Part shown: piece after piece, positions 32,962-44,781 of the stretch
How positions within the stretch are numbered: the stretch's first letter is position 1
How the letters are laid out: each line of letters opens with the position of its first letter
Assembly: GCF_040712315.1 (NCBI RefSeq)
Contig: NC_134018.1
Span: 39,929,335-39,993,334 of the forward strand
Origin: Castanea sativa
Taxonomy: Eukaryota; Streptophyta; Magnoliopsida; Fagales; Fagaceae
DNA length: 64,000 nt
Direction of reading: 5' to 3'
Position numbers and translations under genes: made by a program
Notes under the pieces: model-generated
Databases searched by the model: none
Seen by the model: only the letters and a program-made list of their open reading frames with translations
What the model was told of the DNA's origin: nothing

Positions 32962-34602
32962 TGTAGGTGGGTTTTTTGTTAACGAGCTGAGGCCTGTTCT
33001 GTTATGCCTAGGCCCATTCGGCTGTGGGTCAAAAAGTTGGGCCTAACCCAATATTCTAGTAGGACCGTGCTATAGGCCAGTCTGTGCACAAGCCTCGCAT
33101 CCAAGAGCAGAGACAACAAAGACGAACAAATGCATATGCACTTTACTCCGCAGACATTAGCAAACATTTTATGGAATTAAGAGTAAATGTGGACTTAAGA
33201 GTAAATGCCTTACAACAGGAAGTTTTAGCTATAGCAAACGGATTACTTACAGCAAGAACATTCAGCTATGGGAACAACTAATACAACAAATATAATAAAG
33301 GTGCTATAGTAGAGTAATTGACACCGTGAATATGATAAAGATACAATGACAGAACAACTGATTTAACAAAATACAATAAAGATCCTGCGACAGAACAATT
33401 GATAAGGAAAATATAATGAATTTCAAGTGGATAAAGTTATTATGTGCAAAAGTTTGTATTATGAGCGAGATGTTGAATATTCCTGCAGGAAGTTAACCAA
33501 AGAGAACCCAAACCCCAACCTAAATAACTTTATTGTTGGACTATGCCATTAAAGTTGTACATTCTAGGGAATAGGCCTAGATGACTACTTGTTGCTGCTT
33601 CTGGGATTTCAAATAGTGGATTTGCCTAAGGAGGGAAAAGATATCCTATTGATGCATGCCTTTCTGCCGTGCTTACTCTATTTTCTTCTCACTTCGCTCT
33701 TTTCTCTTTTGTTATTTTTCTTTTAGTTCTCTCTGTTTTTCCTGCTTTAATTCCTTCTCTCTCTCTCTCTCTCTCTCTTTTCCTTTTGTGGCTAGTATTC
33801 CTATTTATACTGGGTTAATCTCATGGGATTTCACTTATTTACCCCTTGGGCTTCACCAACTATTTCTAGTCTCCCATTCAGAGTTGCCCACCAACCCATT
33901 AGTTGCCCACCCACTACCACTACTAGACATGCCTAGTGTATTCTCTTTCTTCCACTACTTGTTACATGACAAATTTCTCTTTTGTTCAATCTTGCTATGA
34001 GCCTTTCCCCTTCCTTTGAATGGATAAGACCTTGGGGTTTCTCACTACCTATCTCTCTGGTATGCATCGAGTGGTTCCAGCCATCTACCACCTCTTTTAG
34101 GAAAAATGTCATCCCAGCAAAGCATTTTCCTAAAAGAGGCCCTAGTTGAAAACTGAAAATAGGTTCTTTCCCCCCCCCCCCTCTCTAACAAACCACACCC
34201 TCTGAATCCCTTGACCGCCTACCTCTCTGGTATGCATCAAGTGGTCCCAGCCATCTACCACCTCTTTTAGGAAAAATGTCATCCCAGCAAAGCATTTCCC
34301 TAAAAGAGGCCCTAGCTGAAAATCGAAAATAGGCTCTTTTCCCCCCTCTGACAAACCACACCTTCTGAATCCCTTGACCGTGGGCCCACCTCTCTTGTAT
34401 TGGTTGGGTACAGGTTGGTGGTGCTCCGGCCATTATGTGCTTGCTCCACTATCCTCTATTTTTGTTTTCTTTCATTGCCACGCCATTTTTGCCAGTGCAG
34501 ATTGATTTTGTTTTGTTGTGCTGCTTGTCTTTTTTCCTTGTGGAATATGGCATGGGCTTTTGGGTTTGCCTTATTTCCTTTGGTCCTTTCCTAGGCTTGT
34601 GA
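32962..34602 (-). mobile_element. Tat-like LTR, solo or truncated, diverged family
   Basis: This has the same order of words as the Tat LTRs, though much diverged: CT-rich tract (33700-33780), a minus-strand TATA (GTATAAATAG at 33810-33801), 'tgtcatcccagca' hairpins (34090-34310) and 'ttgtattggttgggtacagg' (34394-34413), then 'ggcatgggct' near 34550. The left end is probably TGTAGGTGGG at 32962. The right end is lost in the (TA)n(AG)n array at 34609. No internal region or second LTR follows, so it is a solo or broken LTR. An internal tandem duplication is listed separately. Confidence 0.7.
34048..34387. repeat. Tandem duplication of about 170 bp carrying a perfect hairpin
   Basis: Units start at about 34048 and 34218. 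Each contains an inverted repeat: 'cctcttttaggaaaa' (34091-34105) pairs perfectly with 34125-34139 in unit 1. In unit 2 the arms 34261-34275 and 34295-34309 differ by one base. The loop is 'tgtcatcccagcaaagca'-like. Confidence 0.85.
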
Positions 34603-34608
34603 GTCCAA

Positions 34609-34626
34609 ATATATATATATATATAT

Positions 34627-34666
<40 letters not shown>
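34609..34666. repeat. (TA)n(AG)n compound microsatellite
   Basis: Nine TA units, then about 19 AG units, at the right end of the LTR fragment. Confidence 0.95.
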
Positions 34667-34668
<2 letters not shown>

Positions 34669-36622
34669 TTAGGTCAGATAACAGGTTTCTTCTTCCATGA
34701 CCAAACTAAATATACCTTTAATCTATATTTTTGTGAACCCTAGCTAGACATCGTCATTGATAACCCCATGATTGCCGCCACCCCTCTAGCTCTAATATTC
34801 CTCTTTTTCTTTCTTGCTTTCACTGCCTTCTCTTATTCTGGTTAGATTTATGAATGTTGTTGTTGCCTAGCTAGCTTCAATCTCATCCAATTGCTAACGT
34901 GGACTTCTATATGGTCTAATGGTCGTTTCTCCTCGATCAGCAACATGTTTCTTCCTCCCACACCCAACGCGGTCAGGTTAAGGGATCGATAGTTTGAGCC
35001 TTAATCCAATTCATGAGCACCCTATCAGTAGGATTCTTAGAAATCAAAACACATAGATCCTATAGTTGCAAGATTCATTTTCGTAATCAAACCAAAATGT
35101 GAACGTAATTACATTCCTAAACATCAAGATTTCCAAACATCAAATTTAGAATATGAAAGTAGAAAGTGTTTTAGATTCTACAAAACCAAATGTCATAAAA
35201 AATAAAGTTCATAATTATTAGTAATTTTAAATTTATAAAATAACTTATTTCAAAAATGTACTAAGTAATTAACAAAGTTCATCATATATAATATATTAAA
35301 GTCAAAACACAAGCAGAATCCAAATTAGCTTTTAATTGTAGTCAAATTTTGTGTCAAGTGTCCATTTTAATCTTCTTAATCTTACTACCAACTAATCCAT
35401 TCATATTATTCAGTTCGAAAGCAGCGAAGATCACCTCACTCATTTAGGTAAGACCATTTTATCATCACTATTGTTCAATATTCTTGTGTGTAAACATAGA
35501 TTACAACCTAGCTAAAAATTATGTTAAGAACTAAAAACTATGTATATAAATAGGTCAACAAATTACCACCCCCCCCCCCCCCTTTTTAATGAAATTGGAG
35601 CAATCAAGATTCAAGAATGAGAAGTTTGCATGCATCATCTACCAAATAATATCAAGAATTTTTTTTCATGAGTTGGAAATTTATTTTAGGAAAAAACAGC
35701 AATGTTAAATATAGATATGAAGGTAAATTTTTAATGGTCTATTATATATATGCTATGCAAGATTAAAGGTCAGTATTAATTATTAGAGAGTCAGCGTATC
35801 TAAACTTTTAATAGACAGGAATCAAAGAAAGTGAAGAAGGACGGGGGAGGGGTTGGGTGCTCACCTTTCATGAAATGGCATTCTGAATTCTAGTCCAATC
35901 ATGTAAAAGAAAAGAAGTTTGTGTGTGTGAGGAGGGGACGTATTCACTGTCAACAAAAAGGTAAAAAGATTTGTGGGGTTTTGTGTCTTCGATTTAAATA
36001 CCAGCATGGTGTTCAATAGAAAATATTCTCAAGGTACAGGACAAGCCTGTTATGTGAAAACAAAAGGAAGCACTTAACAATGGAAAGCGACTATTTGGGT
36101 TGTCTCTTTTTTAGTCGGTAGGGATTTTTTTTTAAAAAATATTTTTGATAATTTGTCTCTTTATTAGTTGCTGGTAGGGATGTTCATACACAACACTAGA
36201 GCCAAGAAAAAACAAATGCTTGTATTTCATGAGCACTACTCTTGAGTCTTGACACTCATCTACAAAGCAGGGAAAGTGAGAAAATATGGATTGTTTGTAT
36301 GTATATATATACCATAAAAATAGATTATCTGAGAAAGTTTAAAAATAAATTAAGTATTTAAATAATCATACGGACTAGTGTGAGAAAAAAATTTGATATA
36401 ATGCTGAATATCCAAAAAAAAATATATATATACAGACATGTTATGCTTACCAAACCCACAAAACAAAATGCTGAATATTCCCAAAAAAAAAAAAAAAATC
36501 TCTATAACATATAATTTAGGGAATTTTTGTATTCTATTTCATCTTCATGTGCAATAGCCTCTAATTGTTTGTTTATTTAATTTTAAGAATAACAGCCTCT
36601 AATTTAAAGTGCCTTTGGATAA
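34667..36622. other. Non-coding stretch
   Basis: No gene seen. Notable: a 14-base C-run at 35569-35582 and a direct repeat 'ttgtctctttwttagt...ggtaggga' at 36100-36125 and 36153-36181 around a T-run. The latter is a less clean candidate for the short A-tailed insertion class on the minus strand. Confidence 0.55.
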
Positions 36623-36929
36623 CCTGTAATCAGGGACGGAACTAGGATTTAACCTAAGAGGGGCCAAGGTATTAAAAAAAAATTTCCCATAAAAATCTAA
36701 GCTACCATATATTTAATATTAACAAAAGAGAGCATAGAAAGTTATCATTTTGTAATACCTTAAAACTACATCATCTGAAAAGATAGAACTTGATGTTCTT
36801 TAAATCACAAAATCACCTAGGATTTATTGTGCACTAAATTTTGATTACAAAATCAATGAAAATCTCCAAATGAATTAATAACGAGATTTGATCCTACTTG
36901 AATAATTATGTTGTTTTGATTAAAATTCT

Positions 36930-37087
36930 AATAGGTTTTTTTTTTTTACAAGATATAATTTCTATTCTAGCCTAATCTAAGTGTAAATATGTGTGAAGCT
37001 CCTTCTAGGAGACTTGAACCTCAGCTCTTACCCCCCACACCTCACAAACACTTATATTTGTAAAGTGACTATCACAAATAGGTTTTT
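36930..37087 (-). mobile_element. tRNA-derived SINE (family B), second copy, inside the hAT element
   Basis: On minus, from 37076: 'tgatagtcactttacaaata', then a head with box B 'gaggttcaag' near 37020, and an end 'tcttgt' plus an A-tail at 36951-36941. This aligns along its length with the copy at 5991-6161. Direct repeats 'aataggttttt' lie at 36930-36940 and 37077-37087; the left one merges with the T-run of the tail. Confidence 0.85.
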
Positions 37088-37099
37088 GATTTTTGTAAG

Positions 37100-37141
37100 G
37101 ACATGAGACTTTTTTTTTAATGAATAAAGACATGATACTTT
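37100..37141 (-). mobile_element. Ultra-short A-tailed insertion 4
   Basis: Repeats 'gacatgagacttt' (37100-37112) and 'gacatgatacttt' (37129-37141), one mismatch in 13, flank 16 bases. On minus these read 'tttattcatt' plus six A. Confidence 0.5.
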
Positions 37142-37298
37142 ATCTTATAAAAACCTAATGTTTCTAATGTTGCATTCCATTATTTGTTTAATATTTTCAG
37201 ATATTTCATCATTTTCGTATCTCATAATTTTATTCAGTCAAAAATTATATAGAATATATAGAAAAAAAAGGATAAAAGAAAAGGTATATAGTATTCAT

Positions 37299-37346
37299 AA
37301 CATATACTAATGTAGCTGTTCATCGAAAAAACATATACTAACGCAG
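37299..37346 (+). mobile_element. Ultra-short A-tailed insertion 5
   Basis: Repeats of 17 bp starting 'aacatatactaa' (37299-37315 and 37330-37346), differing at two C/T positions, flank 14 bases 'ctgttcatcgaaaa'. Confidence 0.5.
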
Positions 37347-37478
37347 TTATAAATGTGATTAGTTCTACTTCAACAAAAAGCAAATAAATATCTTAATTAC
37401 TATTTTGTGATTGATAACACATCAGTTTGTAACATTTATTTACTAAAATTTATAGTATTCATAGTGTCACTTTGTATA

Positions 37479-37530
37479 TATAAAAGCCAAAACTTTTTTT
37501 TTTTTTAAGAAGGTATAAAAGACAAAACTT
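37479..37530 (-). mobile_element. Ultra-short A-tailed insertion 6
   Basis: Repeats of 17 bp 'tataaaagccaaaactt' (37479-37495) and 37514-37530, one mismatch, flank 18 bases. On minus these read 'ccttctt' plus eleven A. Confidence 0.6.
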
Positions 37531-38570
37531 AAAAACAATTTTTACTTAGATTATGTCCATTAAGTTCCCTAATATCACAATAATAAATAATAATAAACAT
37601 ATTTCACTCACTCACCTTAGTTGCTTAGCACTAATTTATTAACATGACTATTTAATCTCACAAAGGTCCGAGACCCCAAAAGCCCAAATAAATTAACACT
37701 ACTTTATTAACACAACACTCCAAATTGGTTAACGCCTCTACTATAGCAAGTTTATATTTCCTTAAAACTACAAAAAAATAAATAAAAATTTATAGCAACA
37801 CACATTGCACCCCAACTCACTGAGATTAATTAATGGCCACACACACAATAGTCACTTTGTATTGACACTTTGACTTGGTTTACGCCATTCCACCACCAAG
37901 CACAAATTATTATTATTTATTTTTGCTAAACACCAAGTACAAATTATTCACTTGTTTCACAGTCTAAGTTTTATACAAAGAAAAAAAAAATATAGTAGAG
38001 AGAGAGAGAGCCAACATACCACTGTTGGGCAACCAATGCTGCAACTAGAGTCAAGACCAACACTGAGTGGTAAGTGGGTAAAAATTGGGGATTTGTGTTT
38101 TGTGATTTTAGATATATGGTTGTTTTGTGTGTCTTTTTTGTTTAAATTGGATTGTTGCTTAATTTGTTGATAATTTTGGTTTGTTTAAAGGTTATTCTTG
38201 TTATTTTTGGGACAATTGGGTTTGTTTATATTGGAAATGTGATATGTTTTGTGGGTATTTTTGGTTAGGTCCAAAGGTTTTTATTGTTATTCTTGAGACA
38301 AAAAGTAAAAGGGTTGGTTAATTTGTAAATTTTGATAGAAGAGGGGGGCCAAAAATATTTTTTGGGAAAATTTTCAATTTTCTGTGTATATATATACTAA
38401 CAAATTAATAAATAAATAAATAATTGGGGGAGGGCATGGCCCCCCTCAGCCCTAATTTAGTTCCGTCACTGCCTGTAACCGTATCATGAAAATTCGCATT
38501 TTAAGTAATTCATAAATTAAAAAAATGTTATTTAAGCTGCCAACAGATTTATTTTTCCTATTTAACTATC

Positions 38571-38576
<6 letters not shown>

Positions 38577-38629
<53 letters not shown>
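38577..38629. repeat. (TA)n microsatellite
   Basis: About 26 TA units. Confidence 0.95.
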
Positions 38630-38631
<2 letters not shown>

Positions 38632-38824
38632 CGTAATAACACATATCCTAAAACAAACCCATCCCATTTCAAATCCTCCTTAATTGTATTTCTTTATTTT
38701 GGAGAAGTCGTTAAATTATGTAAATTTTTTCCTCTTAAAGTGTTTTTCTTTTAATTAAGATGTTGGAAAGAAAATAAACCTATATGCCTCCCCAACCTCT
38801 TTAATCATTTTAGAATTAGAAATA

Positions 38825-40050
38825 CAGTCATGGATCCTGAAGGCTTTATAGAGAAGTTATCATAACAGCCAACATGTATTGCATAATTTGCAAGTTTCTA
38901 ATAACTTCTTCTATTCTAAAAAATGATTATTCAATGCAAGAAAATGGTATTTAACAAGAAAATTCATTCTAACTCTAGCTTTTATAAAGAATCTTGGGCT
39001 TGCGAGAATTACTCTATAGTCTAAAATTATGTTTATGTATTTGTAAAATGGAAAAGCTGGGATCAATGAAGAGGGTGTCTTCATTGAAATAGAGTGACGT
39101 TTCAGCCATCAGACCGATATATTGCTTAAGATTTCCCTATCATTCTTTCGCTTTTCATTTTTGGTAAATAGGTTCTATTATCCCGATCTTTCTCTTTCTA
39201 TTACTCTTCTTAACAAAGATCTTAAATAGGGCTACAAATGGACATTAGCGGATTTCCATACATTTAGCCTGTTCAAGACTTATATCAGAAGAGAATCACA
39301 ACATTAATCATAGTTGATTAGATAAAGGCACGCATATTAATTAGGTATGATTATACATCATGTAGGAAAATAATTCTTGCGATGAGATGGTAACCTGTTA
39401 ATTATGAGTCACGAGATCAAGAAAAAACAACTTGAACTAGAAATTTGGTGATGGTAATAATGATGATAATGATGGTTAGTGATTATAAGACTGCACCGAA
39501 ATATGAAATGATGTAAATTAGAAATAAAAATGCATGATATATATATATATATATTTTTTTTTTTTAGGTAAATGAGACATCTTATTTTTCTTTGTTTTGT
39601 TTTTTTGTTGAGACTTAAAAAAAAAAAAAATGTTTTATCTATCTACTTATTTCCATGACACAATACAACTTATTTTAAGAAGTCTTTTCCTATCTTTTAT
39701 TAAGTAAATTTTGCTATGGCATGTTGGTTTAGGTAAAGAAATTAGAGTAAAGGGGAGCACTAGCCAAAAGGCCCAAAACGTTACGGGGGCTCTAAAAATA
39801 AAGTATCTTGTAAGGCCTTGAAAAGGTCTAATATTTCAAAATTTAAAGTAATCGGCATGTGAGAAAGGTGCTAGTGTAAAACCCCAAATAATGAAAAAGG
39901 TTAGTGTGAGAAAAGGCTTAAGCAGAAAAACACCAAGAAATATTTTCATTGGAAAGCAGTAGTTAATACCAAATAAGATATCGCACTGAGGAATGAAATT
40001 CTCAAATAAGATATCGCACAGTGCTATGATTCTCTATTAGTAGATCATGA
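38825..40050 (+). repeat. Diverged duplicated segment, left copy
   Basis: Shares a collinear series of words with 42855-44165: 'aagttatcat' (38855 / 42891), 'aaagatcttaaat' (39215 / 43128), 'aatggacattagc' against 'aatggacacttttggc' (39237 / 43151), 'aatgatgtaaattagaaat' against 'aatggtgtaaataagaaat', and 'aaaacaccaagaa' followed by 'tgaggaatgaaattct' (39927-39992 / 44050-44119). The order and spacing argue for an old duplication about 4 kb apart. Content is non-coding. Confidence 0.6.
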
Positions 40051-41309
40051 ATATTGTCATGGAATAATTAAGAAGGGATTTTCCAAGAAGGAGGAGAACA
40101 CTGTTTAGTGTTAAACTGCTGCTTGATTGGCTTCTTCATGACCCTAACTTTGAAAGTGAGAGAGAGTTTGAACATGAGCCTAGCTAGACCTAGACAGATT
40201 GTCCATTTAGCTTCAATTAAATGAGAGCTTTAATATCTGACAAATTGAATCGTGTAACTTGAAGAAATAAGAAAGAGAAGAAGGTAATGTCATAAATGTA
40301 CTACGAAAGGACAAAATTAAGGCTACTTTGACTATCAAAGCTGCACCCAGAAAGAGAGGAGGAAAAAAAAAATTGAAGAATATAATTAACTAGTTTCAAC
40401 ACACAACAAATTTCTATACTAAATTCTGGTTGTCGTCCCCATATAATCTTCTCTAGAGTTAAGAGACCTGATTAACCATGACCCTACTAGAGTTTTGCAA
40501 CGTTTGTCTTACCAATAATTATAAGGAGACACAACACACATATATATTACATATATGAGTTGAATAATTGGACCCATGCACAAACTCCATGAGAGAAAGG
40601 TCCACCAAAAGAATCAAGTACGTTAGAAGATAACTAATTAGTCAGCACTAATAATCAAAGAAAGTAGTGGAAATTTTATTATTCCATCCATTGCTCATTG
40701 CTTAATTTGTACCATGCCAATTATGCAAGATTGACTAGAAGCAGAAGGAAATGCTGGGGCATGGAATTGATGGATATATAGAAGAAAGAGAAAAGGAATA
40801 TATGATCATACTGCTATTATTCAACTTTGTTTTTGATCTCCAAGTTGCCGTATAACAACGCCGACCATTTCCAATATTTCTGGCAACTTGACTCCACTAC
40901 AAAGAAGCATTATACCCATACCTGCTGGACTTGATCGATATCAAAACTCCATTGGAGTAGGAAGGTTGAAGTGTGTTTATACCAAATTTCAAGGAACACG
41001 AGTGGATGGGCAAAAGTGAAAAAGAAAAGGGGAAAAAAAAAGGAGATTCTGATCATCATTATGAAAACTACAGGAGACTTCCGAAAGGAGAAGTTCGTGT
41101 TGATAGGAAACGTTGAGGGAAGTTAGTGTCATAATTTCGCCATGTTAAACTCTTCAAATATAGAAAGCACTCTTTGATGTTAATATTCTTCTTGTCTTCA
41201 AATTTGGCTTCAATCTTTCTAGAGATGTAACTCAATCAGATCTATTTTATTTCTCTTTTTCTTTTTCTTATTCCTATCCTTTTCTTTTTTTTTTCTTTTT
41301 TTGGTTTTT

Positions 41310-41332
41310 GGGGGGGGGGGGGGGGGGGGGGG
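41310..41332. repeat. 23-base G-run after a pyrimidine-rich tract
   Basis: An uninterrupted G-run follows a T/C-rich tract (about 41238-41307) and is followed by 'cgggtggg'. The run length may be affected by sequencing error. Confidence 0.8.
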
Positions 41333-42854
41333 CGGGTGGGACGATGATCTAGAATTTGGTACTAGTCATAAAATTAATTAAGTCCTCATCAAAAGTCAAA
41401 TCTATCCTAGTAGAGTTATGATGGAAGGAACATGGATCAATTCCATATATGGGGAAACAGTTTTATAAATAACAGTGATCTCTTTTTATAATTTTATAAT
41501 CAAAATTATTGGAGACATGATGAGACTTGTCAATTGACTCAAACCAAAGTATTTTTGTTTTTGTTTTATTTATTTATTTTATTGACTGTATAAAACTTTT
41601 TTTTTTTTTTTGGGTAGAATAAGTCATAGACCATTGTTACGTCTTTTCTCTTATGGTGTGGCCGCAGTAGAATTTTTCTCTAGCTCAAGTAATTATTAAG
41701 AAACTTAAATTATACAAAATTTAATTAAAATTGAACTTGAATATATTAACCATAAAGAAAACACACAAATACATAGTGAGAAAGAAAGAGTAACAAATAA
41801 TAATTGTCGTAACTACCAGCTGAGCCACTGAGAAAAACTTATAGCACAAAAAATTTGAAATAAATTAAATTTTTTTTTTTAAATGAGTTGAACGAGTTAC
41901 GAATTTAAAAAATTTGGATTTTTGTTTTTTAAATGAGCTTTTTGTTGCTTGGGCTATTTTTGCTACATTTAGGCTAATTTTTATTATTGTTATTTATTAT
42001 TTTTTTTTTGTTAGGTATTGTGCTTGGGGGGCAAGATAATTTTTATTAGAGAAAATCTATAGACATGAAAAAAAATTTGTTAAATTTTTTTTAAAACTGT
42101 TGATATGGCAGATTGTTAGTGGTAAGTAAAAAAAGTAATATCAGTGGTAAACTCAAATGAGAATTAGTATAAGCTTGTCAACTCAACTATTGTGAAAAAT
42201 GTGAATTTTTGTGTGTATATATATGCAGCATTGATCTTTTTGTTGAATCCAAATTCTTAGAATTCTTAAATCAGGTGTTCAATATTTTTTTTAGGATAGA
42301 CGAAACAAGTTAGTGTATAATTGTATATAATTATTATTATTATTTTTTGCCAATTAGGGTAAAGGTAAAGCCGCCACTATTTGTCTTATGCATGTTAATT
42401 AGGTGATAATATTTAATGAACTTGGTGTTTAACATAAAGGTGGATTTGGCATGTAAATCTCATACATAGAATCCTTTATGTTATAGTGAAATGTAATATA
42501 ACGAATTTACATAATAATTTCTTAGAGAAGGTCACTATACAAATGCAACAACCTTAATTTTGTTCCCTCTAACAATCAACTATTTAAGTTTGTCAAATTA
42601 ACTTCATCTTTTGGAGAAATGATTTTTTTAACGGTAGTTGAAGTAGCTATTTTATTTTTATTTCCCACGAACTGGAGAAGTTTAAATCGGCTTTTGAAGA
42701 AATCTTGATTTCTATATTTGAGAGAAATCCTCAACTATTCAACCTTATCATTCGTTTCCTTTTTAATCTAACTTTTAATTACAATAACTGAGAAAAGTAA
42801 AATAAAAAAGGAAATTGTAAAATGCAATCCCACACTGGTTGCAGTCAGTAGAAA

Positions 42855-44165
42855 GTCAGTCATATGGATCTACAGGAGCCTCAAAAGACAAGTTATCATT
42901 GTATCAGTGCACGTTTATGTCACCTAACAACAAACACATGTCTGATCAGCATTTAATAATTTTTAGTAACTTCTTTTGAAATGTGACTGATAGAACTCAA
43001 TGCACTAATATGGCACTAAACAGAAGAAAGATTTACTCTAACCCTAGCAAGAGCTACACTGAAATCAAATATTGGTTCATTCCCCCCATCCCACCCTCTA
43101 TTATTAATTTGCTTTCTTTACAGCAAATAAAGATCTTAAATAGTGCTCCCAATGGACACTTTTGGCACCGCTCATAAGTCTAGAATCTTTAACATGCATT
43201 GCTTATTAGAGGGGGGCAACATACCCACTGTAATCATAGTAGAGAATGTCACGTAGGTTTAAATGTGGTTAGCGCATTTATCATAAAAAAGAACTATTTT
43301 AATTGTCGGTAACGTAAAGATTACTCTTTACCAAAGGGTATCATTGTATACTATAAATTAATTTAAATCTCCAATCTCTTTTTGTCATCTAGAAAAATAA
43401 AAAATAAAACTAAAATTGCGCTGTTAAATCGCACTTTATTTTTAATTAGCAAAGAAGTGATAGAAATGACAAGGATAACGATGATAGGAATACAAGATTT
43501 CACCTAATTAAGGAAATGGTGTAAATAAGAAATTACTTTAAGCTTTTGGCACAAAACCATTAAAGTCTTGTCATCTTATTAATTTTCATTATATTTTTTA
43601 AAATTTTAAACATTTCCTTCTACAAATTAAGAAGGGTCTATATAATAGAAGGTTGCATCCATTTCAATGACTCAGTTGCTCAATTTAAAAGAGCCTTATC
43701 ATTTATCCCTACTATTTGTGTCCTAATCCGCAATTTTTATTTTCACAAGTTGGATTAGAGCTAGATTTATGGGTTCAAAAAGCTATAAAAGTCAGATTTA
43801 TGTGAATATGGTGATTTCATTTTCAATGAAAAGGATTTAGAATAGGGGGGGACCACCAGCCAAATAGTTACGAGGATCACCCTCACGGAAGGTATCTTTA
43901 GGGCAGAAAAGAAAAGGACTAGATCTGTCAAAAATATAAAGTAACTACAACATGAAAAAAGTATTCAGCCCCAAAAAGGATAGTACATGACAAAAGTGGC
44001 AAAGCCACATCAATTTACTATTATACAAAAGGTTATCTTGTGAGGGCAGGAAAACACCAAGAACAAGACAAAAGATCAGTGACGAGCGTATATAAACATA
44101 ATTGAGGAATGAAATTCTTCAGAAATGCAGTGGACACATGGGTTTCCCGTGACAGTGAATCTTTG
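42855..44165 (+). repeat. Diverged duplicated segment, right copy
   Basis: Partner of 38825-40050; the shared landmarks are given there. No gene in either copy. They may be two remnants of an unnamed repeat or a local segmental duplication. Confidence 0.6.
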
Positions 44166-44603
44166 CTCTAGGCACATTGCATCTGCCTAAGTGAGGTGCA
44201 TGTTGGGCAAATTTCAAATTAGGAAATTCCTTTTTATATTATTATAATACCTATTCAATTTGTACATTTCATTTTCTGTGTGTCTTGTGTGTATATATAT
44301 TATATTAAAATTTTACCTTTTCCTCTTTTTTTTTTCTCTCTTTCCTTCCACCGCCGCCTACTCAGCCACCACACCTAAAAAAAAAAGGCGTTGAAATCGT
44401 CCCTCCCAGAATCATCTCCAATTGACACCATAGAATAAGATTTTAGGGCTGCTTTGGCCACTTCCATCGCCCCCCCACCGCCATCCATGATTACTATCAT
44501 CCTAAGCCAAGACCCAATCATTCATAGAAACCCAACCTCACCACCAATCTACCACCTAACTAAGACCTAATCATTTAGAAAGCCCATCCATGTTGAAACA
44601 CAT

Positions 44604-44629
44604 TGAGAGAGAGAGAGAGAGAGAGAGAG
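44604..44629. repeat. (GA)n microsatellite
   Basis: About 12 GA units. Confidence 0.95.
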
Positions 44630-44781
44630 GGGGTACAATGTTTTTCTTGAATAGGAAGAAAAATTGGGATAAAAAACCCAAATTAATATTTTTTTTTAAC
44701 AAGTACAACATGATGCCCATGATTCAACCCTTTCTACAAAATCTCAACATTGGCCATCTCTTCAAAATTTGGCACCCTTGA

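Larger units (their letters stand above)
36631..38471. mobile_element. hAT-like non-autonomous DNA transposon, 1.84 kb
   Basis: The terminal inverted repeats are CAGGGACGGAACTA (36631) and, on the complement of the right end, CAGTGACGGAACTA (38471). They are flanked by 8 bp duplications cctgtaat (36623-36630) and cctgtaac (38472-38479). An 8 bp duplication with a CAGKGACGGA end is the hAT signature in plants. Subterminal G-rich stretches are also complementary ('gaggggcc' left, 'ggcccccctc' right). No transposase is present. The interior is AT-rich, with a 72-codon frame at 37952-38170 that I do not regard as a gene. A SINE and three short A-tailed insertions sit inside. Confidence 0.88.
38480..44776. 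other. 6.3 kb non-coding stretch with a diverged internal duplication
   Basis: I find no gene, RNA gene or transposon domain. Apart from the duplicated segments and microsatellites listed separately, it is AT-rich with frequent stops in all frames. The longest frames are under 70 codons and resemble nothing known. Confidence 0.55.

Noticed and set aside
36400..36485. Repeat of 'aatgctgaatat' around a 70 bp A-rich piece as another short A-tailed insertion
   Set aside because: Both repeat copies are themselves followed by A-runs and the insert has no clear tail at the right place; tandem slippage is as likely.
37952..38170. 72-codon frame inside the hAT-like element
   Set aside because: No transposase motif, no homology recognised, and composition like the surroundings.
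41310..41332. G-run as a functional quadruplex promoter element
   Set aside because: No gene nearby on either strand; a homopolymer of this length may be partly an assembly artefact.
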